NCBI GenBank assembly: GCA_002432095.1
Contig: DJFQ01000123.1
Location: forward strand, 2,196 to 7,687
Direction: 5' to 3'
Source: Marinagarivorans sp. UBA5868
GTDB lineage: Bacteria > Pseudomonadota > Gammaproteobacteria > Pseudomonadales > Cellvibrionaceae
DNA: 5,492 bases
Shown here: positions 1-5,492 of the stretch, piece after piece
Numbering within the stretch: position 1 is the stretch's first letter
Layout: each line of letters starts with the position of its first letter
Made by a program: the position numbers and the translations under genes
Notes under the pieces: generated by a model
What the model saw: only the letters and a program-made list of their open reading frames with translations
What the model was told of the DNA's origin: nothing
The model's database searches: none

Positions 1-1098
1 CCGGCCAATCTGGTATTTCTCGTCGACCGCTCCGGCAGCATGTTTGGCTCGGATCGCCTGCCGCTGGTAAAGCTGATGTTGATTGAAACCTTGGAGCTGC
101 TCGAACCCACCGATATGGTCACCATCGTCACCTACGCAAGTGGTACAGAGGTAACGTTGGAACCAACGCAAGTCGCGGAGAAGGATCTGATTGTTAGCAC
201 CATCAACTCCCTTGTTGCCAGCGGTGCCACAGCTGGAGGCGCTGGCATTCAATTGGCCTATGCGCAGGCGGAAGCGGTGTTTATCGAGGGCGGCCTCAAT
301 CACGTGATTTTGTGTACCGATGGCGACTTCAATATTGGGGCGACCGGGGATGAACTGATCTCCTTGATCGAAGAAAAGAGAGAAACGGGAATCACCTTCA
401 CCGCCTTGGGTTTTGGCAGCGGTAATCTCAACGATGCCATGCTGGAAGCCACCAGCAACGCCGGCAATGGTGTTTATGGCGTGATTGCCAACGAGCAGCA
501 GGCACGCCAATACGTGGAAGAGCGCATGCTGTCGAACCTGCAATACGTCGCCAAGGACGTGAAAGTGCAGGTGGAGTTCAACCCGTCTTTGGTCAGCAGT
601 TACCGGTTGATCGGCTACGAAAACCGGGACATAGAAGACGATGATTTTGATGATGATGAGGTGGACGCTGGCGAGATAGGCGCCGGCCATCAAGTCACCG
701 CACTATACGAATTAGTGCTGGCCGGTAATGCGATGCCGAATACCGAAGGGGCGCCGGAAGTGGATGATGGCGACCCCTACGCGGGGCCGGTGGAAGTGGA
801 AACCGGGGATCTTGTGCTGGTAAAAGTCCGCTACAAACCCGTGGACGCAACCGCAGAAGATCCGGCGATTGAAGTGCGCGCCAGCCTGGCTTCAGTTGAT
901 GATGATCTGACCGCGGCGGATGAAGACCTGCGCTGGCAAATCGCCCTGGCGGCATTTGCTGAATTGGTAAAAGACAGCCCCTTTGCCGACAATGCCCACC
1001 TCGATCAGATCAGCGCAATTTTTGGTGAGCAAGCCGCGCGCGATGCGGCCCGTGCAGAGTTTGATGAGTTGGTACAAAACGTCATAAATCAGCTGTGA
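1..1098 (+). CDS. VWA domain protein of the YfbK / DUF3520 family, 5'-truncated by the window edge
   Basis: The frame is open from base 1, so the first in-frame ATG at 40 is internal: the classic first strand of a VWA domain (NLVFLVDRSGSM) already lies before it. In the 365 visible residues, a complete metal-ion-dependent adhesion site can be read: D9-x-S11-x-S13, T77 in the GATAGG turn, and D107 in TDGDFN. The VWA domain occupies roughly residues 1-165. The rest matches the DUF3520 C-terminal region of YfbK-like proteins, with FNPSLVSSYRLIGYENR followed by DAGEIGAGHQVTALYE. An acidic run (DDDFDDDE) precedes that block. Such proteins are usually exported or lipid-anchored and are thought to bind partners through Mg2+ or Ca2+, but their role is poorly defined. 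The signal sequence and N-terminal domain, if present, lie outside the window. It converges on ybbP with 31 bases between stop codons. Family assignment is firm; function is not. Confidence 0.93.
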   Translation, partial: PANLVFLVDRSGSMFGSDRLPLVKLMLIETLELLEPTDMVTIVTYASGTEVTLEPTQVAEKDLIVSTINSLVASGATAGGAGIQLAYAQAEAVFIEGGLNHVILCTDGDFNIGATGDELISLIEEKRETGITFTALGFGSGNLNDAMLEATSNAGNGVYGVIANEQQARQYVEERMLSNLQYVAKDVKVQVEFNPSLVSSYRLIGYENRDIEDDDFDDDEVDAGEIGAGHQVTALYELVLAGNAMPNTEGAPEVDDGDPYAGPVEVETGDLVLVKVRYKPVDATAEDPAIEVRASLASVDDDLTAADEDLRWQIALAAFAELVKDSPFADNAHLDQISAIFGEQAARDAARAEFDELVQNVINQL

Positions 1099-1129
1099 TG
1101 GTTGGCCTGGGACGCCAGATCGAGGCGTT

Positions 1130-3619
1130 TCAGGCGGCTTCCCGCAGCACAATGGCCGGTGGTGTATTCACCACCGAGCGGCAGCTCAACATCCCCAAAC
1201 CACCGATCAAGACCGCACTCAGTAACGGGCCGGCAAACCAGAACAATACATGGGGTTTGATCGGCGTCTCCAGCACCCAATGTTGCAAGCTTGCCAATAG
1301 AATCTCCGCACCGAGCACGGCGATGATGCCCGCTAGTAAACCGAGCACCGAAAATTCCAGCCACACACTGCCTAACATCAGCCGCCGCGGGCTGCCCAGC
1401 GCGCGCAACAGCCCCACTTCCTGTTTACGAGCCTCAATGCTGCTGGTAACAGCAGCGAGCAACACCAAACAGCCGCCGGCCAAAGTCAACCAAAGCACCA
1501 GCTGCACGCCGTCGCTCACTTGGTTAACGATGGTGCGGATCTGCCCGATGATCCGGTCCAACTCGATCACCAGCACTGTTGGATGTGCGCGCAGCAGTTC
1601 ATTGATAAAGGCTTTGTCCGCAGCGGGCAGATGCAGGCTGGTGATGTAAGTGGGCGAATATTCGTCGAGACTGCCGGGCGCAAAAATAAAGAAGAAATTC
1701 GGCCGCATGGATCGCCAGTCCAACGTGCGCAGACTGGCGATCTCGGCCTCCATGGAAAGCCCGCCCAGGGAGAAAGTCAGCCGATCGCCCGGTCGCAAGC
1801 CGGCCTCCTCTGCCATCTCCTCCTCCACGGATACACCGGGCAGACCGTGCTGACTCTGCCACTGCGGCCACCATTTGCCGGCCACTACTTTATTGTCGTC
1901 AGCTAGCGTATCGGTCCAGGTGAGATTGGCCTCCCGGTTGAAAACACCTTCGCGTGCGACGCTGGTTTCGCTCAGCTCTACGCCATTGATATGGGTGAGT
2001 CGGCCGCGGACCATGGGATATAAAGGCTGATGTTGATAGCGGCGCTCGTCGATCAACTGGCGGATTGTGTTGACCTCATGCACCGGAATATTCACCAGGA
2101 AATGATTGGGTGCGTCTTCCGGCAACTGTCCCTGCCAGTCATCCAGCAGCGATGTGCGCACGATGGTAAGGGTGAGCAACAGCATAATTGCGGTGGCGAA
2201 TACCACGATCTGCACCAATGTCTGTTCGCGCCGGCGTTGCAGATTGGCGAGCGCAAGGCGCCAGACACTGCCAGCACCTCCGGCGAGGCGGCGACTCAGC
2301 CGCAGCAGCCCAAACGCCAATAGGCCGGTGATGGCGAACACGCCGGTCAGAGCGCCTATAACGCTCAGGGCGAGGCCAAGATCCTGGGAGAACAACAGCA
2401 CCAGAAGCAGCACCGCGAGAAACGCCAAGGCAACCTGCAACCAGAGTTGCAAGCTGCTCACCGCCAACTCGCGGCGCAGGATCTTCATCGGCGGCACGAA
2501 AGGCAAAAACCACAGCGCTGGCAGCGCGAAAAACAGCAGGCAGATCATGCCGCTGGCAAGGCTGATGAGATACGGATAGAGCGTCGCCGAGCCCAAGCGG
2601 ATTTGATAGGCCTGCCACAGTCCTTCTGCCACCACTCGTTGCAGGATCTCACCCACCAGCAAACCCAAAACAGACGCAACCAGAGCCAGGGCGAAAAGCT
2701 GCGCGAAGTAGAGCCGGCGGATACGCCCGCTGCTGGTGCCCAGGCTTTTCAGCAGCGCCACCTGATCCACGTGTCGATTGGCGAACTGGCGTGCGGCGAG
2801 AGCGAGGGCAACTCCTGCCAGCAATACGCCGATCACTGCCGCGAGCAGCAGGAAGCGCCGACCGGTGTCGAGAGTGCGACCGAGTCCCCGTTGATTGCCA
2901 CTCACATCCACTAGTTGTTGGTGTGGATTGAGGTGCGGCTCCAGCCAAGTGCTGAACCGCTCGATGGCGGAGGGTTCGCCCGCCAGCAGCCATTGATACT
3001 GCACCCGGCTTCCGGGCTGCACCACCTGGGTGAGCGGCAGATCCGCCGCGTTCATCAACAATCGCGCGCCGAGAAAACTAAAAGGATTGCCGCTATCGGG
3101 TTCGCGGATCAGCACGCGTGTTATGCGCAGCTCGTATTCGCCCACGGCAACCTTGTCGCCAAGTTGCAAATGCAGCAGCGGCAGCAGCCGCGAATCCGCC
3201 CAGGCTTCACCGGGCGCGGGTATACCTTTGGCGATTTCGATTTGGTCTGGCTCGGTGGCGAAAGGTGTTGTGCTGGTCTCCAATTGACCGCGAAGTGGAT
3301 AACCTTCACCGACAGCCTTAACCGACGCCAGATGCATATGTTCACCGGCATAAATCATGGATGCGAAGTTTGTGGCGGTGGTGTGGTGCAGCTCGGCCTC
3401 TTCCGCAGCTTGATTCCAGACAGGGTCATGGGGGTGGGAACCGCGCACGACTTTATCGGCCCCCAAGAGCGCGTTGCTTTCCTGCACCAGAGTGTGTTGC
3501 AGCCGATCCGTAAAAATCGCGATACCGCTGACCACCGCCACCGCTAGCAGTAACGCGGCGGCGAGCAATTTCACTTCACCGCTGCGCCAGTTGCGCCACA
3601 ACAGCCGAAGGGCCAGCAT
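1130..3619 (-). CDS. ybbP: YbbP-type FtsX-like ABC transporter permease
   Basis: This is an 829-residue inner-membrane permease, slightly longer than E. coli YbbP (about 804). Ten hydrophobic segments can be read near residues 17-37, 256-277, 303-326, 348-372, 393-411, 415-439, 468-487, 705-727, 752-777 and 790-812. They flank two large periplasmic regions (about 40-250 and 490-700), the MacB-like layout. FtsX-type permease domains cover about 260-380 and 708-822. Stretches shared with YbbP include REPDSG (172-177), QPGSRV (201-206), the NREANLTW block near 561 and LDWRSMRPNFFFIF near 633-646. With YbbA it should form a type VII (mechanotransmission) ABC complex. The start ATG shares its A with the ybbA stop (TGATG), and GGAG lies 8 bases upstream, so translation is probably coupled. 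The substrate is unproven; the tesA linkage points to lipids or other hydrophobic acyl compounds. Confidence 0.95.
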   Translation of the reverse strand: MLALRLLWRNWRSGEVKLLAAALLLAVAVVSGIAIFTDRLQHTLVQESNALLGADKVVRGSHPHDPVWNQAAEEAELHHTTATNFASMIYAGEHMHLASVKAVGEGYPLRGQLETSTTPFATEPDQIEIAKGIPAPGEAWADSRLLPLLHLQLGDKVAVGEYELRITRVLIREPDSGNPFSFLGARLLMNAADLPLTQVVQPGSRVQYQWLLAGEPSAIERFSTWLEPHLNPHQQLVDVSGNQRGLGRTLDTGRRFLLLAAVIGVLLAGVALALAARQFANRHVDQVALLKSLGTSSGRIRRLYFAQLFALALVASVLGLLVGEILQRVVAEGLWQAYQIRLGSATLYPYLISLASGMICLLFFALPALWFLPFVPPMKILRRELAVSSLQLWLQVALAFLAVLLLVLLFSQDLGLALSVIGALTGVFAITGLLAFGLLRLSRRLAGGAGSVWRLALANLQRRREQTLVQIVVFATAIMLLLTLTIVRTSLLDDWQGQLPEDAPNHFLVNIPVHEVNTIRQLIDERRYQHQPLYPMVRGRLTHINGVELSETSVAREGVFNREANLTWTDTLADDNKVVAGKWWPQWQSQHGLPGVSVEEEMAEEAGLRPGDRLTFSLGGLSMEAEIASLRTLDWRSMRPNFFFIFAPGSLDEYSPTYITSLHLPAADKAFINELLRAHPTVLVIELDRIIGQIRTIVNQVSDGVQLVLWLTLAGGCLVLLAAVTSSIEARKQEVGLLRALGSPRRLMLGSVWLEFSVLGLLAGIIAVLGAEILLASLQHWVLETPIKPHVLFWFAGPLLSAVLIGGLGMLSCRSVVNTPPAIVLREAA

Positions 3620-4326
3620 CAGACGTTCTCCACGGATGCGAGCAAACGCCCGGCGCTCAGTTCAATGCGGCGCTGGCAGCGCTGCGCCAAGCGATCTTCG
3701 TGGGTAATCAGTACCAGGGTGGTGCCGAGCTCGCGATTCAACTCGAACAACAGCTCGATAATGCGTGCGCCAGTGGTGCTATCCAGGTTGCCCGTCGGCT
3801 CATCGGCAAACAACACCCTTGGATTGCTGGCGAAGGCGCGTGCGATGGCAACCCGCTGTTGTTCCCCACCGGAGAGCTGCTGCGGATAGTGATGCAAGCG
3901 CTGGGATAAACCGACCCGTCCGAGAAAATCCGCAGCGGCGGTGCGGGCATTGTCCACGCCATGCAATTCCAGCGGCAGCAGAACGTTTTCCAGCGCCGTC
4001 AGACCCGGTAGCAGTTGAAAGGATTGGAAGATGAAACCGACGTTTTCCGCACGTACCCGCGCGCGGCCCTCTTCATCCAGATTGGTGAGAATGTGGCCGT
4101 TGAGTGACACGCTGCCGCTGCTGGGTAAATCGAGACCGGCCAAAATGCCCAATAGTGTGGACTTGCCGGAGCCGGACGCACCGACAATTGCCAGGCTCTC
4201 ACCTTTGGCAACTTCTAAGGAAATGTCCTGCAGGATGGTAAGGGCACCTTCGTAGGTGGTGACGGTCTTAACGAGGCCGCTGGCGGCGACCATCGGGGTT
4301 GATGACATGAGAGGAGTCGATGACAT
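3619..4326 (-). CDS. ybbA: YbbA-type ABC transporter ATP-binding protein (LolD/MacB-like)
   Basis: This 235-residue cytoplasmic ATPase has every expected motif: Walker A GASGSGKST (49-57), Q-loop Q101 in FIFQSFQLLPGLT, signature LSGGEQ (151-156), Walker B VLFADEP (171-177) with catalytic E176, D-loop NLD (180-182) and H-loop H209. The sequence NLDEEGRARVRAENVGF is very close to E. coli YbbA and separates it from general LolD paralogues. It should dimerise and power YbbP. The start at 4326 is preferred because AAGGAA sits 4 bases upstream; the alternative ATG at 4308 has no purine-rich site. The extra N-terminal six residues arise from a duplicated MSSTP unit, making the protein slightly longer than E. 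coli YbbA (about 228). It is the first gene of the ybbA-ybbP operon and is transcribed divergently from tesA. Confidence 0.96.
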   Translation of the reverse strand: MSSTPLMSSTPMVAASGLVKTVTTYEGALTILQDISLEVAKGESLAIVGASGSGKSTLLGILAGLDLPSSGSVSLNGHILTNLDEEGRARVRAENVGFIFQSFQLLPGLTALENVLLPLELHGVDNARTAAADFLGRVGLSQRLHHYPQQLSGGEQQRVAIARAFASNPRVLFADEPTGNLDSTTGARIIELLFELNRELGTTLVLITHEDRLAQRCQRRIELSAGRLLASVENV

Positions 4327-4328
4327 GA
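4295..4328. repeat. Imperfect 18-bp-period tandem duplication at the ybbA start
   Basis: Bases 4295-4310 and 4313-4328 match at 14 of 16 positions, and both contain the exact ten-mer GATGACATGA. In the ybbA frame the period is six codons, so the protein begins with two near-identical hexapeptides, MSSTPL and MSSTPM. The duplication creates two in-frame ATG codons 18 bases apart. It looks like a simple slippage or tandem-duplication event at the 5' end of the gene rather than a functional motif. Confidence 0.75.
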
Positions 4329-4418
4329 AGTTCCTTGCTGCGAAAGTTTAATGATCCGAACAGTGTGGTCGACGTAAGTGAATACGCGAATTCCCGACAC
4401 GCCAACCGAGTTGTTTCC
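4327..4418. promoter_or_regulatory. Divergent ybbA / tesA intergenic region, presumed to hold both promoters
   Basis: This 92-base gap separates the start codons of two genes reading in opposite directions, so promoters for both operons probably lie here or just inside the flanking genes. On inspection I could not find a sigma-70 box pair with acceptable -35, -10 and spacing on either strand, and no convincing operator palindrome. The assignment rests on gene orientation alone. Confidence 0.45.
4331..4336 (-). promoter_or_regulatory. Ribosome binding site that decides the ybbA start
   Basis: On the minus strand this reads AAGGAA, followed by CTTC and the ATG at 4326. It is the only good Shine-Dalgarno match near the two possible ybbA starts. 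The 4308 ATG is preceded by the pyrimidine-rich CTCCTCTC. This supports the longer protein. Confidence 0.7.
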
Positions 4419-5075
4419 ATGAAGCGAATGTTTTCCCCACGCTGTTTTGTCATTTGGCTGAGTGTATGGCTGATTGCGCCTTTATGCACCGCAGATGCTC
4501 CCCGCCTCCTGGTGCTCGGCGACAGCCTCAGCGCCGCGTACGGTATTGAAGTCAACCAGGGCTGGGTGAGCCTGTTAGAACAACGACTGGCGGCAAAATA
4601 TCCCCATCAAGTCGTCAATGCCAGTGTTAGCGGTGAAACCACCGGGGGAGGTTTATCCCGTTTACCTGCGCTCCTCAAGCAACATCAGCCGGAGTTGGTA
4701 ATCGTCGAACTCGGCGGCAACGATGGTCTGCGCGGCTACCCGCTTAACGTAATGAAGCAACAATTGGCCGAGATAATTGAAACGAGCCACGACGCTGACG
4801 CCCAGGTGTTGCTGGTGGGCATGCAAATCCCGTCGAACTACGGCCTTCGTTACACCAACCAATTTCGCGATACCTATACGGAGCTGGCACAGCAGTACGA
4901 TTTACCATTGGTGAAATTTCTGCTTGCAGAGGTGGCATTGAATGCGAAATTGATGCAGAAAGACGGTATCCACCCAACGGCGGAAGCGCAGGAAAAAATT
5001 CTTGATAATGTCTGGCCCGTCTTGCAGCCAATGTTGGAACAGTTGCAACCCGTACGGGAAAGCGGGAAAAATTGA
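4419..5075 (+). CDS. tesA: TesA: periplasmic SGNH-family acyl-CoA thioesterase I / lysophospholipase L1 / arylesterase
   Basis: The 218-residue precursor begins with a Sec signal peptide: KR at 2-3, a hydrophobic core near 10-22, and likely cleavage after A25 or A27. All SGNH blocks are intact: nucleophile S36 in GDSLS, oxyanion G72 in NASVSGET, N101 in GGND, and D182/H185 in DGIHPT. If the mature chain begins at A27, the serine is mature residue 10, as in E. coli TesA. The stretch LPALLKQHQP and LGGNDGLRG match E. coli TesA nearly exactly. The enzyme hydrolyses long-chain acyl thioesters, lysophospholipids and small aryl esters. The ATG at 4419 is chosen because it gives a clean signal peptide; its ribosome binding site is weak (CCGAG), and ATG 4428 is a less likely alternative. 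It is divergent from ybbAP, a conserved pairing that suggests shared hydrophobic substrates. Confidence 0.95.
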   Translation: MKRMFSPRCFVIWLSVWLIAPLCTADAPRLLVLGDSLSAAYGIEVNQGWVSLLEQRLAAKYPHQVVNASVSGETTGGGLSRLPALLKQHQPELVIVELGGNDGLRGYPLNVMKQQLAEIIETSHDADAQVLLVGMQIPSNYGLRYTNQFRDTYTELAQQYDLPLVKFLLAEVALNAKLMQKDGIHPTAEAQEKILDNVWPVLQPMLEQLQPVRESGKN

Positions 5076-5106
5076 CGACGGAGCCGGATGGACCGGTTTT
5101 ATATTC

Positions 5107-5112
5107 AAGGAG
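5107..5112 (+). promoter_or_regulatory. Strong ribosome binding site for the small lipoprotein gene
   Basis: AAGGAG lies six bases before the ATG at 5119, close to the ideal site and spacing. It fixes the start of the lipoprotein and rules out using the longer open frame that runs from 5002 inside the 3' end of tesA. Confidence 0.8.
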
Positions 5113-5118
5113 CTGACA

Positions 5119-5331
5119 ATGAATAAAATCGTGTGGGCATTAAGTTTGGCGGGAGTTTTGGCTTCCTGCAGTAATCAGCAACTTTACGACGCGGCGCGGC
5201 AGAATTATTTGCAGGATTGTGACAAGTGGGAAGGCGCGGAGCGAGAGCGTTGCCAGACGCAATACCAGGAGACCTATCAGGAATATGAACGGAAGCGAAC
5301 AGAAACGGTAAGCGATTCCAAAACGAATTAA
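5119..5331 (+). CDS. Small lipoprotein of unknown function (70 residues)
   Basis: I do not recognise this family. The precursor has a short signal (MNK, then a hydrophobic core at 4-15) ending in the lipobox L14-A15-S16-C17, so signal peptidase II should cleave before C17 and lipidate it. Residue 18 is Ser rather than Asp, which by the enterobacterial +2 rule favours the outer membrane. The mature part is about 54 residues, strongly polar, rich in Gln, Glu, Arg and Tyr, and probably helical. C34 and C45 could form a disulfide. From 46 to 60 there is a pattern of evenly spaced tyrosines (Y49, Y53, Y56). The tail is Ser/Thr/Lys-rich and probably disordered. It lies 43 bases after tesA on the same strand and is followed by a strong terminator, so co-transcription with tesA is plausible. 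A partner or regulator role for TesA/YbbAP is only inference. Confidence 0.85.
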   Translation: MNKIVWALSLAGVLASCSNQQLYDAARQNYLQDCDKWEGAERERCQTQYQETYQEYERKRTETVSDSKTN

Positions 5332-5337
5332 GTGAAC

Positions 5338-5381
5338 CCTAAAACAAATGCGGGGCCTGTTGGCCCCGCATTTGTTTTAGG
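5338..5381. terminator. Bidirectional Rho-independent terminator, perfect 20-bp stem
   Basis: Arms 5338-5357 and 5362-5381 are exact reverse complements around a TGTT loop. The inner stem is GC-rich (GCGGGGCC) and the outer part is A-rich on the left and T-rich on the right (TTTGTTTTAG), so either transcript ends its hairpin with a U-rich tract. It starts seven bases after the lipoprotein stop and ends ten bases from the stop of the convergent right-edge gene, so it most likely serves both. Confidence 0.93.
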
Positions 5382-5390
5382 AGAACAGCT

Positions 5391-5492
5391 TTAAGGCAAC
5401 AGCAGAATTTCATCCTCGGCGGGATCAAAATCCGCAGCGGTGTAATTTACCTCACCATTGACGAGATAAATTTGATCCTCACCCGCGCCGGT
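5391..5492 (-). CDS. C-terminal fragment of an unidentified acidic protein, truncated by the window edge
   Basis: On the minus strand a frame is open from the window edge to TAA at 5393-5391, giving 33 residues that end in EDEILLLP. The fragment has eight Asp/Glu and no Lys, Arg or His, a composition typical of secreted or calcium-associated proteins. It is too short to assign to a family. Placement supports a real gene: its stop lies ten bases from a hairpin whose reverse reading would terminate it. The plus-strand frame here is also open but has no ATG and lies downstream of a terminator, so the minus reading is preferred. Confidence 0.55.
   Translation of the reverse strand, partial: TGAGEDQIYLVNGEVNYTAADFDPAEDEILLLP

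Noticed and set aside
40..42. ATG at 40 as the true start of the VWA gene
   Set aside because: The conserved first strand and the first half of the metal site (D9, S11, S13) lie upstream of this ATG in the same open frame, so the gene must begin before base 1.
1095..3547. Several long plus-strand open frames (for example 1095-1649, 2447-2914 and 2915-3547) opposite ybbP
   Set aside because: They lie antisense to a gene with full-length family similarity. Their translations are low-complexity Arg/Ser/Gln/His-rich with no recognisable domain, as expected for the antisense frame of a GC-rich gene.
4335..4418. A 28-residue N-terminal extension of TesA starting at TTG 4335
   Set aside because: It would place a charged, non-hydrophobic stretch before a good signal peptide, would start inside the ybbA ribosome binding site, and has no Shine-Dalgarno site. 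The ATG at 4419 gives the expected precursor length.
4419..4490. TesA as a lipoprotein, because of Cys23 near the end of its signal peptide
   Set aside because: The residues before Cys23 are A-P-L, which do not fit a lipobox, and a normal signal peptidase I site lies just after it (A25 or A27).
5072..5105. Promoter-like boxes TTGACG (5072-5077) and TATATT (5100-5105) before the lipoprotein gene
   Set aside because: The spacing is 22 bases, too long for sigma-70. A -10 at 5100-5105 would start transcription near or beyond the ribosome binding site at 5107-5112, so the message could not use it.
5002..5118. A longer form of the small lipoprotein gene starting at 5002
   Set aside because: The extra part lies out of frame within the 3' end of tesA. 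It would bury the signal peptide and lipobox inside the protein, while ATG 5119 has an excellent ribosome binding site.

Overview
This window looks like ordinary chromosome from a gammaproteobacterium. The strongest reason is a divergent ybbA-ybbP / tesA locus laid out as in Escherichia coli, with each protein close to its E. coli counterpart along its full length as recalled. Moderately high GC and the surrounding genes (a YfbK-type VWA protein and a small lipoprotein) would suit a free-living, possibly marine, gammaproteobacterium. The genus cannot be fixed from the sequence alone.

Layout, left to right. Positions 1-1098 (+) hold the C-terminal part of a von Willebrand factor A / DUF3520 protein whose N-terminus lies off the left edge. 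It converges, across a 31-base gap, on a minus-strand pair: ybbP (FtsX-type ABC permease, 3619 down to 1130) and ybbA (ABC ATPase, 4326 down to 3619), which overlap by one base (TGATG). A 92-base divergent intergenic region (4327-4418) separates ybbA from tesA (4419-5075, +), an exported SGNH lipase/thioesterase. A 70-residue lipoprotein of unknown function follows 43 bases later (5119-5331, +). A perfect 20-bp hairpin (5338-5381) closes this side and probably also ends transcription of the truncated, strongly acidic minus-strand CDS entering from the right edge (5391-5492).

How the genes fit together. YbbA and YbbP should form a MacB/LolCDE-like ABC complex that uses cytoplasmic ATP to drive movements in the periplasm rather than classic trans-membrane transport. 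TesA is a periplasmic hydrolase of acyl esters and thioesters. The conserved linkage suggests the complex presents or extracts hydrophobic substrates on which TesA acts. The small lipoprotein is a positional candidate for an accessory factor, but nothing in its sequence proves this.

I found no mobile element, CRISPR array, tRNA, rRNA, prophage or defence module. No stretch longer than 300 bases lacks a gene. The window does not appear to contain a new multi-gene system. The least explained items are the small lipoprotein, the acidic C-terminal fragment at the right edge, and an 18-bp duplication at the ybbA start.
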